Assembly (NCBI RefSeq): GCF_004006015.1
Contig: NZ_CP034766.1
Span: 1,266,001 to 1,330,000 of the forward strand
Origin: Rhodococcus sp. X156
GTDB taxonomy: Bacteria > Actinomycetota > Actinomycetes > Mycobacteriales > Mycobacteriaceae
Reading direction: 5' to 3'
DNA length: 64,000 nucleotides
The notes under the pieces are model-generated. The model ran no database searches. It had not been told where the DNA came from and worked only from the letters and a program-made list of their open reading frames with translations. The position numbers and the translations under genes were made by a program. Positions 7,031 to 15,251 of the stretch are shown one piece after another; positions within the stretch are counted from its first letter, which is position 1; each line of letters starts with the position of its first letter.

Positions 7031-8245
7031 GTGCGTCGTCGCAAGCTCACAACGGTTTTGGTGCTGGTGGGAGCCGCCACCTTGACCCTCAGCGCCTGTG
7101 GCTCGAAGTCGAGCGACAGCTCCGGCGGATCGGGCTCGTCCGCACCGCTCGCCATTGCGCCGCTGGTGCAGATCGACCAGTCCGGCAAGGAGGTTGCGGC
7201 TTCCAGCACCACCGCCGCAGCCGACCCGGCCGGGGACGGAAAGGCCACCTGCACCAACGTCAAGCTGGCCTTTGCCGGCGCCAAGACCGGCCCCAACGCC
7301 GCCCTGGGCATCAACATCCGCAACGGCGCCAAGGTGGCGCTGGATGCGCACAACAAGGCCAACCCGGGCTGCCAGGTGGAAATGGTGGACTTCGACACCG
7401 AGGGTGACCCGCAGAAGGCCACCCAGGTGGCGCCGCAGATCGTCAGCGACCCCTCCGTCATCGGCCTGCTCGGCCCGGCGTTCTCCGGCGAGACCAAGGC
7501 CACCGGCGGCATCTTCGCCCAGGCCGGGCTGCCCTCGCTGAGCGCCTCGGCCACCAACGTCGCGCTCACCACCAACGGCTGGAAGACCTTCTACCGCGGT
7601 CTGGCCAACGACGGCGTCCAGGGTCCCTCCGTGGCCAAGTACCTCACCGACTCGCAGGGCTTCAAGAAGATCTGCGTGGTCCAGGACGACTCCGACTACG
7701 GCGTGGGCCTGGCCAAGGCCGTCGAGGACGCACTGGGCAGCGCCGCCGACAAGAGCTGCTCCGCCAGCGTCAAGACCGGTGACAAGGACTTCTCCGCCAC
7801 CTCCACCTCCATCAAGAGCGCCAACGCCGACGCGATCTTCTACGCCGGCTACTTCGCCGAGGCGGCGCCGCTGGTCACCCAGCTGCGCAGCGCCGGCGTG
7901 ACCGCCAAGTTCGTCTCCGCCGACGGCACCAACGACCCGGAGTTCGTCAAGCAGGCCGGGTCCTCCGCCCAGGACGCGCTGCTCTCCTGCCCGTGCGGCC
8001 CGGCGCCGGACAGCTACAAGGCCGCCTACAAGGCCGCGAACAACGCCGAGCCGGGTGTCTACTCCACCGAGGGCTACGACCTGACCACGATCATGCTCAA
8101 GGGCATCGACGCCGGGAAGACCACCCGCGCGGACCTGGCGGCCTTCGTCAAGAGCTACGACGGCGCCGGCCTGGCCCGCAACTACAAGTGGAACGACAAG
8201 GGCGAGCTCGACAACGCCCTGATCTGGATGTACCAGGTCAAGTGA
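7031..8245 (+). CDS. livJ: Branched-chain amino acid ABC transporter substrate-binding lipoprotein
   Basis: Extracytoplasmic receptor of a Liv-type importer, anchored by a lipid. The 404-residue protein begins with a lipoprotein signal peptide, lipobox LSAC with Cys23, a Ser/Gly-rich linker, and then a type I periplasmic-binding fold (Peripla_BP_6) with the IGLLGPAFSGETKA ligand-binding loop and the DADAIFYAGYFAEAAPL second-domain segment. GTG 7031 has GGAGG eight bases upstream. It stands 5-prime of livHMGF but is separated by a strong hairpin, which would let the receptor be made in excess over the membrane parts. Specificity for Leu/Ile/Val is inferred from family and gene set. Confidence 0.9.
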   Translation: MRRRKLTTVLVLVGAATLTLSACGSKSSDSSGGSGSSAPLAIAPLVQIDQSGKEVAASSTTAAADPAGDGKATCTNVKLAFAGAKTGPNAALGINIRNGAKVALDAHNKANPGCQVEMVDFDTEGDPQKATQVAPQIVSDPSVIGLLGPAFSGETKATGGIFAQAGLPSLSASATNVALTTNGWKTFYRGLANDGVQGPSVAKYLTDSQGFKKICVVQDDSDYGVGLAKAVEDALGSAADKSCSASVKTGDKDFSATSTSIKSANADAIFYAGYFAEAAPLVTQLRSAGVTAKFVSADGTNDPEFVKQAGSSAQDALLSCPCGPAPDSYKAAYKAANNAEPGVYSTEGYDLTTIMLKGIDAGKTTRADLAAFVKSYDGAGLARNYKWNDKGELDNALIWMYQVK

Positions 8246-8261
8246 TCCACCCCTGACCCGA

Positions 8262-8304
8262 GCTGAGGGCAGTGCCTGACCGGTCGTCCGGCACTGCCCT
8301 CAGC
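8262..8304 (+). terminator. Strong hairpin between livJ and livH
   Basis: Perfect 15-bp inverted repeat (GCTGAGGGCAGTGCC at 8262-8276, its complement at 8290-8304) with a 13-base loop, 16 bases after livJ. Acts as a terminator, partial terminator or 3-prime stabiliser of livJ mRNA. Confidence 0.75.
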
Positions 8305-8361
8305 GCGGTCACGGGCTGCACCCCTTCCTGCCCACCCTGCTACGAGCTGCTGGGAGCACAC

Positions 8362-8382
8362 ATGAAACGGCGTGGTCTGTGA
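8362..8382 (+). CDS. Six-codon leader ORF (MKRRGL) coupled to livH
   Basis: ATG 8362 is preceded by GGGAG at a spacing of five bases; the frame reads M-K-R-R-G-L and stops at TGA 8380-8382, overlapping the GTG of livH (8379). livH itself has no ribosome-binding site, so ribosomes terminating here probably re-initiate on livH. Too short to judge by composition; inferred from the site arrangement. Confidence 0.45.
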   Translation: MKRRGL

Positions 8383-9425
8383 GCACGACGACCGGCGCGA
8401 CGGCCGACGGCGCCACGACGCTGGCGGTGAGCCCCATCGGGTTCGACGTCGAGTCCCTGGTGGACAACTTCTGGCAGCTGACCGTGGACGGACTGTCCTA
8501 CGGCGCCATCTACGCCCTGATCGCGGTGGGCTACACCCTGGTGTACGGGGTGCTCAAGCTGATCAACTTCGCCCACTCCGAGATCTTCATGCTCGGCATG
8601 TTCGGGCAGTACCTGGCACTGATGGCCCTCGGCTTCGCCCCCAGCGGCAACACCTACACCGAGGGCATCGTCTTCACCGTCGGCTACCTGGCCATCGCGC
8701 TGGTGGCCGGCATGCTGGTCTCTGGCGGGGCCGCGGTGGCCCTGGAACGAGTCGCCTACCGGCCGCTGCGCAAGCGCCGTGCCTCCTCGCTGACCTTCCT
8801 CATCACCGCCATCGGCGCCTCCTTCGTGCTGCAGGAGTTCGTGCACTTCATCCTGCCGCGCATCGACTCCGACCTCGGTGGCTCCACCGCGCAGCAGCCG
8901 ATCAAGCTGGTCGACCCCAAGGAGCAGTTCACCGTCTTCGGCGCCTCGGTCACCAACGTGACGCTGGTGATCATCGTGGCCGCGCTGGTGCTGGCCGCGA
9001 TGGCCGACATCGTCATCAACCGCACCCGCTTCGGCCGAGGCATCCGCGCGGTGGCACAGGACCCGGACACCGCGACGCTGATGGGGGTCTCCCGCGAGCG
9101 GGTGATCATGCTGACGTTCCTGCTCGGCGGTCTGCTCGCCGGCGCTGCCGCGCTCTTCTACACCCTCAAGATCCCCTCCGGGATCATCTTCAACGGTGGC
9201 TTCATCCTCGGCATCAAGGCCTTCGCCGCCGCCGTGCTCGGCGGCATCGGCAACCTGCGCGGCGCCCTGCTCGGCGGGCTGCTGCTCGGGGTGATGGAGC
9301 TCTACGGCCAGGCGCTGTTCGGCTCCGAGTGGCGCGACGTGGTGGCCTTCGCGCTGCTGGTGGGCGTGCTGCTGATCCGCCCGACCGGAATCCTCGGCGA
9401 GTCACTCGGAAGGTCACGCGCATGA
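8379..9425 (+). CDS. livH: Branched-chain amino acid ABC transporter permease LivH
   Basis: First membrane subunit of the importer. The 348-residue hydrophobic protein has about eight spans and the LivH-type core: GLSYGAIYALIAVGYTLVYGVLKLINFAHSE near the N-terminus, RPLRKRRASSLTFLITAIG, and the cytoplasmic coupling loop FGRGIRAVAQDPDTATLMGVSRERVI (EAA-like) near residue 215. Length is slightly above the usual 290-310 because of an N-terminal extension of about 30 residues. Start GTG 8379 overlaps the leader ORF stop; its stop overlaps livM by ATGA. Confidence 0.93.
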   Translation: MSTTTGATADGATTLAVSPIGFDVESLVDNFWQLTVDGLSYGAIYALIAVGYTLVYGVLKLINFAHSEIFMLGMFGQYLALMALGFAPSGNTYTEGIVFTVGYLAIALVAGMLVSGGAAVALERVAYRPLRKRRASSLTFLITAIGASFVLQEFVHFILPRIDSDLGGSTAQQPIKLVDPKEQFTVFGASVTNVTLVIIVAALVLAAMADIVINRTRFGRGIRAVAQDPDTATLMGVSRERVIMLTFLLGGLLAGAAALFYTLKIPSGIIFNGGFILGIKAFAAAVLGGIGNLRGALLGGLLLGVMELYGQALFGSEWRDVVAFALLVGVLLIRPTGILGESLGRSRA

Positions 9426-10657
9426 GCACCTCGGCCAAGGACCTCACCCCGCCGCCGGTCGGCGCCAAGTCCGCCGGCGAACCACCCCCGCGCGGGGTGG
9501 GCGACGCGCTGCGCGTGTGGTGGAACGGCCTGGCTCGGCCGGCACAGTGGGGCTTCGCGGTGCCGGCCATCCTCGTCATCGCGCTGCTGCCAGTGCTCAA
9601 GCCGCCGCTGATCACCACCCCCGGCACCGACTTCGGCGGGGTGATGGCCCAGTTCTCTGTCTACGCGCTGCTGGCCATCGGGCTCAACGTGGTGGTCGGC
9701 CAGACCGGGTTGCTCGACCTCGGCTACGTCGGGTTCTACGCCATGGGCGCCTACACCGTGGCCATCTTGACCAGCCCCAACTCGCCGTGGAACCAGACCG
9801 GTCCGGACGGCTGGCTCAGCGACAAGTGGGCCTGGTTGGCAGTGCTGCCGCTGGCGGTGATCATCACCGCGATGTCGGGGGTCATCCTGGGCACGCCAAC
9901 CCTGCGGCTGCGCGGTGACTACCTGGCCATCGTCACCCTCGGCTTCGGTGAGATCGTGCGGCTGCTCAGCGACAACCTCAAGGAGATCACCGGCGGCGGG
10001 CAGGGCCTGTCCGCGGTGGCCTACCCGCGGGTGGGGGAGACCGAGGCCAACCCCAACGGCATCTTCTCCGCCGGCAACAACAGCGGCGCGGTCAACTCCG
10101 GCGTCTGGTGGTTCTGGCTCGGCATCGCGCTGATCATCCTGGTCCTCGTGCTGGTGGGGAACCTGGAGCGCAGCCGGGTGGGCCGGGCCTGGGTGGCGAT
10201 CCGCGAGGACGAGGACGCCGCGGAGATCATGGGCGTGCCCACCTTCCGCTTCAAGCTGTGGGCCTTCGTGATCGGTGCCGCCATCGGTGGCCTCTCCGGT
10301 GCGCTGCTCGCCGGGCAGGTGCAGTTCGTGGTGCCGACCGGGTTCAACGTCATCAACTCCATGCTGTTCCTCTGCGCGGTGGTCCTCGGCGGGCAGGGCA
10401 ACAAGCTCGGGGTCATCGTCGGGGCGTTCATCGTCGTCTACCTGCCCAACCGGGTGATGTCGATCGACATCGGCGGCCAGTCGCTGGGCGACTACAAGTA
10501 CCTGTTCTTCGGCGTGGCGCTGATCGTGCTGATGATCTTCCGGCCGCAGGGGCTCTTCCCGGTGCGCCAGAAGCTGCTCGCGATGGGCCGCCAGGTGTTC
10601 CTGGCGGTGCACCGACGCCCGACACCGTCCGAGGCACCAGTGGAGGCACGCCCATGA
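9422..10657 (+). CDS. livM: Branched-chain amino acid ABC transporter permease LivM
   Basis: Second membrane subunit. 411 residues with about ten spans after a 40-residue cytoplasmic N-terminus; contains NVVVGQTGLLDLGYVGFYAMGAYT (LivM signature), TLRLRGDYLAIVTLGFGEIVRLL and the coupling loop GRAWVAIREDEDAAEIMGVPTFRFKLWAF. Both ends overlap neighbours by four bases (livH, livG), so it is translated as part of one coupled block. Confidence 0.93.
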   Translation: MSTSAKDLTPPPVGAKSAGEPPPRGVGDALRVWWNGLARPAQWGFAVPAILVIALLPVLKPPLITTPGTDFGGVMAQFSVYALLAIGLNVVVGQTGLLDLGYVGFYAMGAYTVAILTSPNSPWNQTGPDGWLSDKWAWLAVLPLAVIITAMSGVILGTPTLRLRGDYLAIVTLGFGEIVRLLSDNLKEITGGGQGLSAVAYPRVGETEANPNGIFSAGNNSGAVNSGVWWFWLGIALIILVLVLVGNLERSRVGRAWVAIREDEDAAEIMGVPTFRFKLWAFVIGAAIGGLSGALLAGQVQFVVPTGFNVINSMLFLCAVVLGGQGNKLGVIVGAFIVVYLPNRVMSIDIGGQSLGDYKYLFFGVALIVLMIFRPQGLFPVRQKLLAMGRQVFLAVHRRPTPSEAPVEARP

Positions 10658-11565
10658 GCGAGGAGACCGTCGACGTCCCGCAGGACAGCGAGCTGGTGGT
10701 GGATCCCGCGGCGGTGAACCCGGCGCTGACCGACGACGCCGCGGTGGCCGCTGCGGTGGCCCCGCAGCGGGAGGTGCTCACCGCCGAGGGCGGGGCACTG
10801 CTGCAGGCGCGCAACCTGACCATGCGCTTCGGCGGGCTGACCGCCCTGGACGACGTCACCTTCGACATCAAGCGTGGCGAGATCCTGGGCATGATCGGTC
10901 CCAACGGCGCGGGCAAGACGACCTGCTTCAACGCGATCACCGGGGTCTACCGGCCCACCTCCGGAGAGGTGCTCTTCGACGGTGCCCCGTTGGGCAAGCT
11001 CAAGCGCCACCAGATCACCCAGCGCGGCATCGCCCGAACCTTCCAGAACATCCGCCTGTTCGGGGAGATGACGGCGCTGGAGAACGTGGTGGTGGGCACC
11101 GACGCCCGGCACCGGACCTCCGTGCCCGGCGCGCTGTTCCGCAGCCGCCGTCACGCCGCCGAGGAGCGCGACGCGGTGGAGCGCGGGATGGCGCTGCTGG
11201 AGTTCGTCGGCATCGCCCCGCGCGCGGTGGAGAAGGCCCGCAACCTCTCCTACGGCGACCAGCGCCGCCTGGAGATCGCCCGGGCGCTGGCCACCGAGCC
11301 CAAGCTGCTGTGCCTGGACGAGCCGGCCGCGGGGTTCAACCCCAGCGAGAAGTCGGCGCTGATGGACCTCATCCGCAAGACCCGCGACGACGGGTTCACC
11401 GTGCTGCTCATCGAGCACGACATGCGCCTGGTGATGGAGGTGACCGACCGCATCGTGGTGCTGGAGTTCGGTCGCAAGATCGCCGAGGGCCTGCCCAAGG
11501 ATGTTCGGGAAGACCCGGCCGTCATCGCCGCCTACCTAGGAGTGCCCGACGATGCCCTTGCTTGA
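10654..11565 (+). CDS. livG: Branched-chain amino acid ABC transporter ATPase LivG
   Basis: ATP-binding subunit. 303 residues with Walker A GPNGAGKTT (about 90-98), FQNIRLFGEMTALENV, signature LSYGDQRRLEIARAL, Walker B LLCLDEPAAGFNPSEK and switch His in LLIEHDMRLVM. It carries an acidic, unstructured-looking extension of roughly 48 residues before the ABC domain that ordinary LivG proteins lack. Start ATG overlaps the livM stop; its end overlaps livF by 14 bases. Confidence 0.93.
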   Translation: MSEETVDVPQDSELVVDPAAVNPALTDDAAVAAAVAPQREVLTAEGGALLQARNLTMRFGGLTALDDVTFDIKRGEILGMIGPNGAGKTTCFNAITGVYRPTSGEVLFDGAPLGKLKRHQITQRGIARTFQNIRLFGEMTALENVVVGTDARHRTSVPGALFRSRRHAAEERDAVERGMALLEFVGIAPRAVEKARNLSYGDQRRLEIARALATEPKLLCLDEPAAGFNPSEKSALMDLIRKTRDDGFTVLLIEHDMRLVMEVTDRIVVLEFGRKIAEGLPKDVREDPAVIAAYLGVPDDALA

Positions 11566-12271
11566 GATCTCCGACATGACGGTCAGCTACGGCCGCATCG
11601 AGGCGCTGCACGGCATCTCCCTGTCCGTGGAGGAGGGCGAGCTGGTCACCCTGCTGGGGGCCAACGGCGCCGGCAAGTCCACCACCATGCGGGCCATCTC
11701 CGGGCTGCTGCCGCTCACCCGCGGCACGGTGGTCTTCGACGGCCAGGACATCACCCGGGTGAAGGCGCACGAGCGGGTGCTGCGCGGCATCGTGCAGGCG
11801 CCGGAGGGCCGCGGGGTGTTCCCGGGCATGACGGTGCAGGAGAACCTGGACATGGGCTGCTACGCGCGCAAGTTCGCCACCAAGGCGGAGTACAACCAGC
11901 GCCTGGACTGGGTGTTCGAGCTGTTCCCGCGGCTGCTGGAGCGGCGCACCCAGGTGGGCGGCACCATGTCCGGCGGCGAGCAGCAGATGGTGGCCATCGG
12001 CCGGGCGCTGATGGCGCGCCCGCGGGTGCTGCTGCTGGACGAGCCGTCGATGGGGCTGGCGCCGATGATCATCCAGCAGATCTTCCGGATCATCAGCGAG
12101 ATCAACTCCCAGGGCACCACGGTGCTGCTGGTGGAGCAGAACGCCCAGCAGGCGCTGACCCGCTCCGACCGCGCCTACATCCTGGAGACCGGCGAGGTCA
12201 CCCGCACGGGGCCGGGCCGGGAGCTGCTGGCCGACGACAGCGTCAAGGCCGCCTACCTGGGCGTCGCCTAG
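11552..12271 (+). CDS. livF: Branched-chain amino acid ABC transporter ATPase LivF
   Basis: Second ATPase of the importer, 239 residues, typical LivF length. Walker A GANGAGKST, IVQAPEGRGVFPGMTVQENLDMGCY, signature MSGGEQQMVAIGRALM, Walker B LLLDEPSMGLAP and switch region LVEQNAQQAL. Last gene of livHMGF; a hairpin that also contains a repeated element follows within 2 bases of the stop. Together with livJ, H, M and G it makes a complete uptake system. Confidence 0.94.
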   Translation: MPLLEISDMTVSYGRIEALHGISLSVEEGELVTLLGANGAGKSTTMRAISGLLPLTRGTVVFDGQDITRVKAHERVLRGIVQAPEGRGVFPGMTVQENLDMGCYARKFATKAEYNQRLDWVFELFPRLLERRTQVGGTMSGGEQQMVAIGRALMARPRVLLLDEPSMGLAPMIIQQIFRIISEINSQGTTVLLVEQNAQQALTRSDRAYILETGEVTRTGPGRELLADDSVKAAYLGVA

Positions 12272-12272
12272 C

Positions 12273-12314
12273 CCTTGGGGCGTCTGCAAGTACCACCAAC
12301 CAGGCGCCCCAAGG
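12273..12314 (+). terminator. Hairpin after livF displaying the repeated loop sequence
   Basis: 10-bp perfect stem CCTTGGGGCG / CGCCCCAAGG (12273-12282 with 12305-12314) with a 22-base loop that contains TCTGCAAGTACCACCAACC. Position just after livF suggests termination, but the large, conserved loop makes a purely terminator role doubtful (see repeat entries). Confidence 0.55.
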
Positions 12315-12333
12315 TCAGCAACCGCTACCAAGC
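12277..12333 (+). repeat. Bipartite intergenic repeat, copy A
   Basis: Left block 12277-12301 (core TCTGCAAGTACCACCAACC) and right block 12318-12333 (GCAACCGCTACCAAGC), 16 bases apart. The same two blocks occur inverted at 37946-38004, and the left block with a weaker partner at 34999-35060. Lies between livF and polA, about 70 bases upstream of the polA start. Confidence 0.7.
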
Positions 12334-12385
12334 CCCGCTCTGCCGCCCCGCCCCCGGCGACGCCCCGGCTGTCGGTGCTGGTCTC

Positions 12386-12391
12386 TAGACT
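12386..12391 (+). promoter_or_regulatory. -10 element of polA (leaderless)
   Basis: TAGACT at 12386-12391 ends eight bases before the GTG start of polA; no ribosome-binding site is present. Confidence 0.55.
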
Positions 12392-12399
12392 TCGGCCTC

Positions 12400-15207
12400 G
12401 TGAGCCCCACCGCTGAGAACACCGCGCACACCCCCGCCGTCGAGCCCCCGGCCGCCGACGTTCCGGCCGCCGACGAGCCGGCCGCTGCCGTGCCGCCCGC
12501 CGACGCCGGGACCACCCAGCCGACGCTGCTGCTGCTGGACGGGCACTCGCTGGCCTACCGCGCGTTCTTCGCCCTGCCCGCGGAGAACTTCCGCACCACC
12601 AGCGGCCAGACCACCAACGCGGTCTACGGCTTCACCTCCATGCTGATCAACCTGCTGCGCGACGAGAAGCCCACCCACGTCGCCGCCGCGTTCGACGTCT
12701 CCCGCCAGACCTTCCGCGCCGAGACGTTCCCCGAGTACAAGGCCAACCGCAGCGCCACCCCGGACGAGTTCCGCGGCCAGGTGGACATCACCAAGGACGT
12801 GCTGGGCGCCATGGGCATCCCGGTGATGGCGCTGGCCGGCTACGAGGCCGACGACATCATCGCCACCCTCACCACCCAGGCCACGGCGCAGGGCTTCCGG
12901 GTGCTCGTCTGCACCGGCGACCGCGACGCGCTGCAGCTGGTGGACGACAACGTCACCGTGCTCTACCCGCGCAAGGGCGTCTCCGAGCTCACCCGCTTCA
13001 CGCCGGAGGAGGTGCAGACCAAGTACAACCTCAGCCCGGTGCAGTACCCGGACTTCGCCGCCCTGCGCGGCGACCCCTCCGACAACCTGCCCGGCATCCC
13101 CGGGGTGGGGGAGAAGACCGCCGCCAAGTGGATCCGCGAGTACGGCTCCCTGGAGGAGCTGGTGCAGCGGGTGGACGAGGTCAAGGGCAAGGTCGGTGCC
13201 TCGCTGCGGGAGAACCTGTCCTCGGTGCTGCGCAACCGCCAGCTCACCGAGCTGATCCGCGACGTCAGCCTGCCCTACACCCCCGAGCAGCTGGTGCTGG
13301 CGCCGTGGGACCGGGAGAAGATCCACGGCCTGTTCGACGACCTGGAGTTCCGGGTGCTGCGGGACCGGCTGTTCGAGACGCTGGCGTCCTCGGAGCCCGA
13401 GGCGGAAGAGGGCTTCGACGCCCGCGGCACCACCCTGGAGCCGGGCACCGTGCGTGAGTGGCTGGACACCCACGCCCGCGACGGCTCCCGGGTCGGGCTG
13501 TCGGTCAGCGGCACCGGCACCCCCTTCGGCGGCGACACCCTGGGGGTGGCGCTGGCTGCAGCCGACGGCGAGGGCGCGTTCGTCCGCACCTCCGCCATGG
13601 ACCCCGACGACGAGGCGGCGCTGGGCCAGTGGCTGGCCGACGCCACCATCCCCAAGGCCGCCCACGAGCTCAAGCGGGCCCTGCACGCGCTGCGCGGCCG
13701 CGGCTGGACGCTGGTCGGGTCCACCAGCGACACCGCACTCGCGGCGTACCTGGTGCGCCCGGGCCAGCGCAGCTTCAACCTCGCCGACCTGGCGCTGCGC
13801 TACCTGCACCGCGAGCTGCGCGCGGAGACCTCCGACGACGGGCAGCTGTCGCTGCTGGACGCCCCCGACGCCGCGGAGGCCGCCGAGGCCACCGGCGAGA
13901 TCGTCCGGGCCCGTGCCGTGCTCGACCTGGCCGCGGCGCTGGACCAGGAGCTGGCGGAGATCGAGAGCACCTCGCTGCTCACCGAGATGGAGCTGCCGCT
14001 GCTGGAGGTGCTGGCCGAGCTGGAGGCCACCGGCATCGCGGTGGACGCCGACAGCCTCAGCGACCTGCAGTCGTCCTTCGCCGCGCAGGTCAAGGAGGCC
14101 GCCGACGCTGCCTACGCGGTGATCGGCAAGGAGATCAACCTGGGCTCGCCCAAGCAGCTGCAGGTGGTGCTCTTCGACGAGCTGGACATGCCCAAGACCA
14201 AGCGCACCAAGACCGGCTACACCACCGACGCCGATGCGCTGCAGACGCTGTTCACCAGCACCGGGCACCCGTTCCTGGAGCACCTGCTGGCCCACCGCGA
14301 CGCCACCCGGCTGAAGGTCACCGTGGACGGGTTGCTCAAGTGCATCGCCGAGGACGGGCGCATCCACACCACGTTCAACCAGACGATCGCCGCCACCGGC
14401 CGACTGTCCTCCACCGACCCCAACCTGCAGAACATCCCGGTGCGCAACGACGCCGGCCGCCGCATCCGGCAGACCTTCGTGGTGGGCCGCGACTCCGACG
14501 GCACCCCCTTCGAGACGCTGATGACCGCGGACTACAGCCAGATCGAGATGCGGATCATGGCGCACCTGTCCGGCGACGAGGGCCTGCTCGAGGCCTTCCG
14601 CACCGGGGAGGACCTGCACACCTTCGTGGGCTCGCGGGCCTTCGGGGTGCCGCTGGAGGAGGTCACCCCGGAGCTGCGCCGCCGGGTGAAGGCAATGTCC
14701 TACGGGTTGGCGTACGGCCTCAGCGCGTTCGGGCTGGCCAGCCAGCTGCGGATCTCCACGGAGGAGGCCCGTGAGCAGATGGAGGCCTACTTCCGCCGCT
14801 TCGGCGGGGTGCGCGACTACCTGCACGAGGTGGTGGAGCAGGCCCGCAAGGTCGGCTACACCTCCACCATCTTCGGGCGCCGGCGCTACCTGCCCGACCT
14901 CACCAGCTCCAACCGCCAGCGCCGCGAGGTGGCCGAGCGCGCCGCGCTCAACGCTCCTATCCAGGGCAGCGCCGCGGACATCATCAAGATGGCCATGCTC
15001 GGCGTGCACACCGCGCTGCACGAGCAGGGGCTGCGCTCCCGGATGCTGCTGCAGGTGCACGACGAGCTGGTGCTGGAGGTCGCCCAGGGCGAGCGCGAGC
15101 AGGTGGAGCAGCTGGTGCGCACCTACATGGGCAACGCCTACCCGCTGGACGTGCCGCTGGAGGTCTCGGTGGGCACCGGCTCGTCCTGGGACGCCGCCGC
15201 CCACTAG
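12400..15207 (+). CDS. polA: DNA polymerase I
   Basis: Gap filling in excision repair and Okazaki fragment processing. 935 residues: a disordered Ala/Pro-rich head (1-40), the 5-prime nuclease domain (about 41-330, with DGHSLAYRAFFA, AFDVSRQTFR, YEADDIIATL and GDRDALQLV acidic clusters and the PGIPGVGEKTA helix-hairpin-helix), a degenerate 3-prime exonuclease-like domain (about 345-550) and the polymerase domain with motif A DYSQIEMR (D711), motif B RRRVKAMSYGLAYG (K764) and motif C VHDE (D888, E889). The exonuclease-like part lacks the DxE motif, as in mycobacterial PolA, so no proofreading is expected. Start GTG fits a leaderless message. Confidence 0.97.
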   Translation: MSPTAENTAHTPAVEPPAADVPAADEPAAAVPPADAGTTQPTLLLLDGHSLAYRAFFALPAENFRTTSGQTTNAVYGFTSMLINLLRDEKPTHVAAAFDVSRQTFRAETFPEYKANRSATPDEFRGQVDITKDVLGAMGIPVMALAGYEADDIIATLTTQATAQGFRVLVCTGDRDALQLVDDNVTVLYPRKGVSELTRFTPEEVQTKYNLSPVQYPDFAALRGDPSDNLPGIPGVGEKTAAKWIREYGSLEELVQRVDEVKGKVGASLRENLSSVLRNRQLTELIRDVSLPYTPEQLVLAPWDREKIHGLFDDLEFRVLRDRLFETLASSEPEAEEGFDARGTTLEPGTVREWLDTHARDGSRVGLSVSGTGTPFGGDTLGVALAAADGEGAFVRTSAMDPDDEAALGQWLADATIPKAAHELKRALHALRGRGWTLVGSTSDTALAAYLVRPGQRSFNLADLALRYLHRELRAETSDDGQLSLLDAPDAAEAAEATGEIVRARAVLDLAAALDQELAEIESTSLLTEMELPLLEVLAELEATGIAVDADSLSDLQSSFAAQVKEAADAAYAVIGKEINLGSPKQLQVVLFDELDMPKTKRTKTGYTTDADALQTLFTSTGHPFLEHLLAHRDATRLKVTVDGLLKCIAEDGRIHTTFNQTIAATGRLSSTDPNLQNIPVRNDAGRRIRQTFVVGRDSDGTPFETLMTADYSQIEMRIMAHLSGDEGLLEAFRTGEDLHTFVGSRAFGVPLEEVTPELRRRVKAMSYGLAYGLSAFGLASQLRISTEEAREQMEAYFRRFGGVRDYLHEVVEQARKVGYTSTIFGRRRYLPDLTSSNRQRREVAERAALNAPIQGSAADIIKMAMLGVHTALHEQGLRSRMLLQVHDELVLEVAQGEREQVEQLVRTYMGNAYPLDVPLEVSVGTGSSWDAAAH

Positions 15208-15251
15208 CCCACTAGCCCGCCGCGCACTGGCGGACCGGGCAGGACGGGCAG

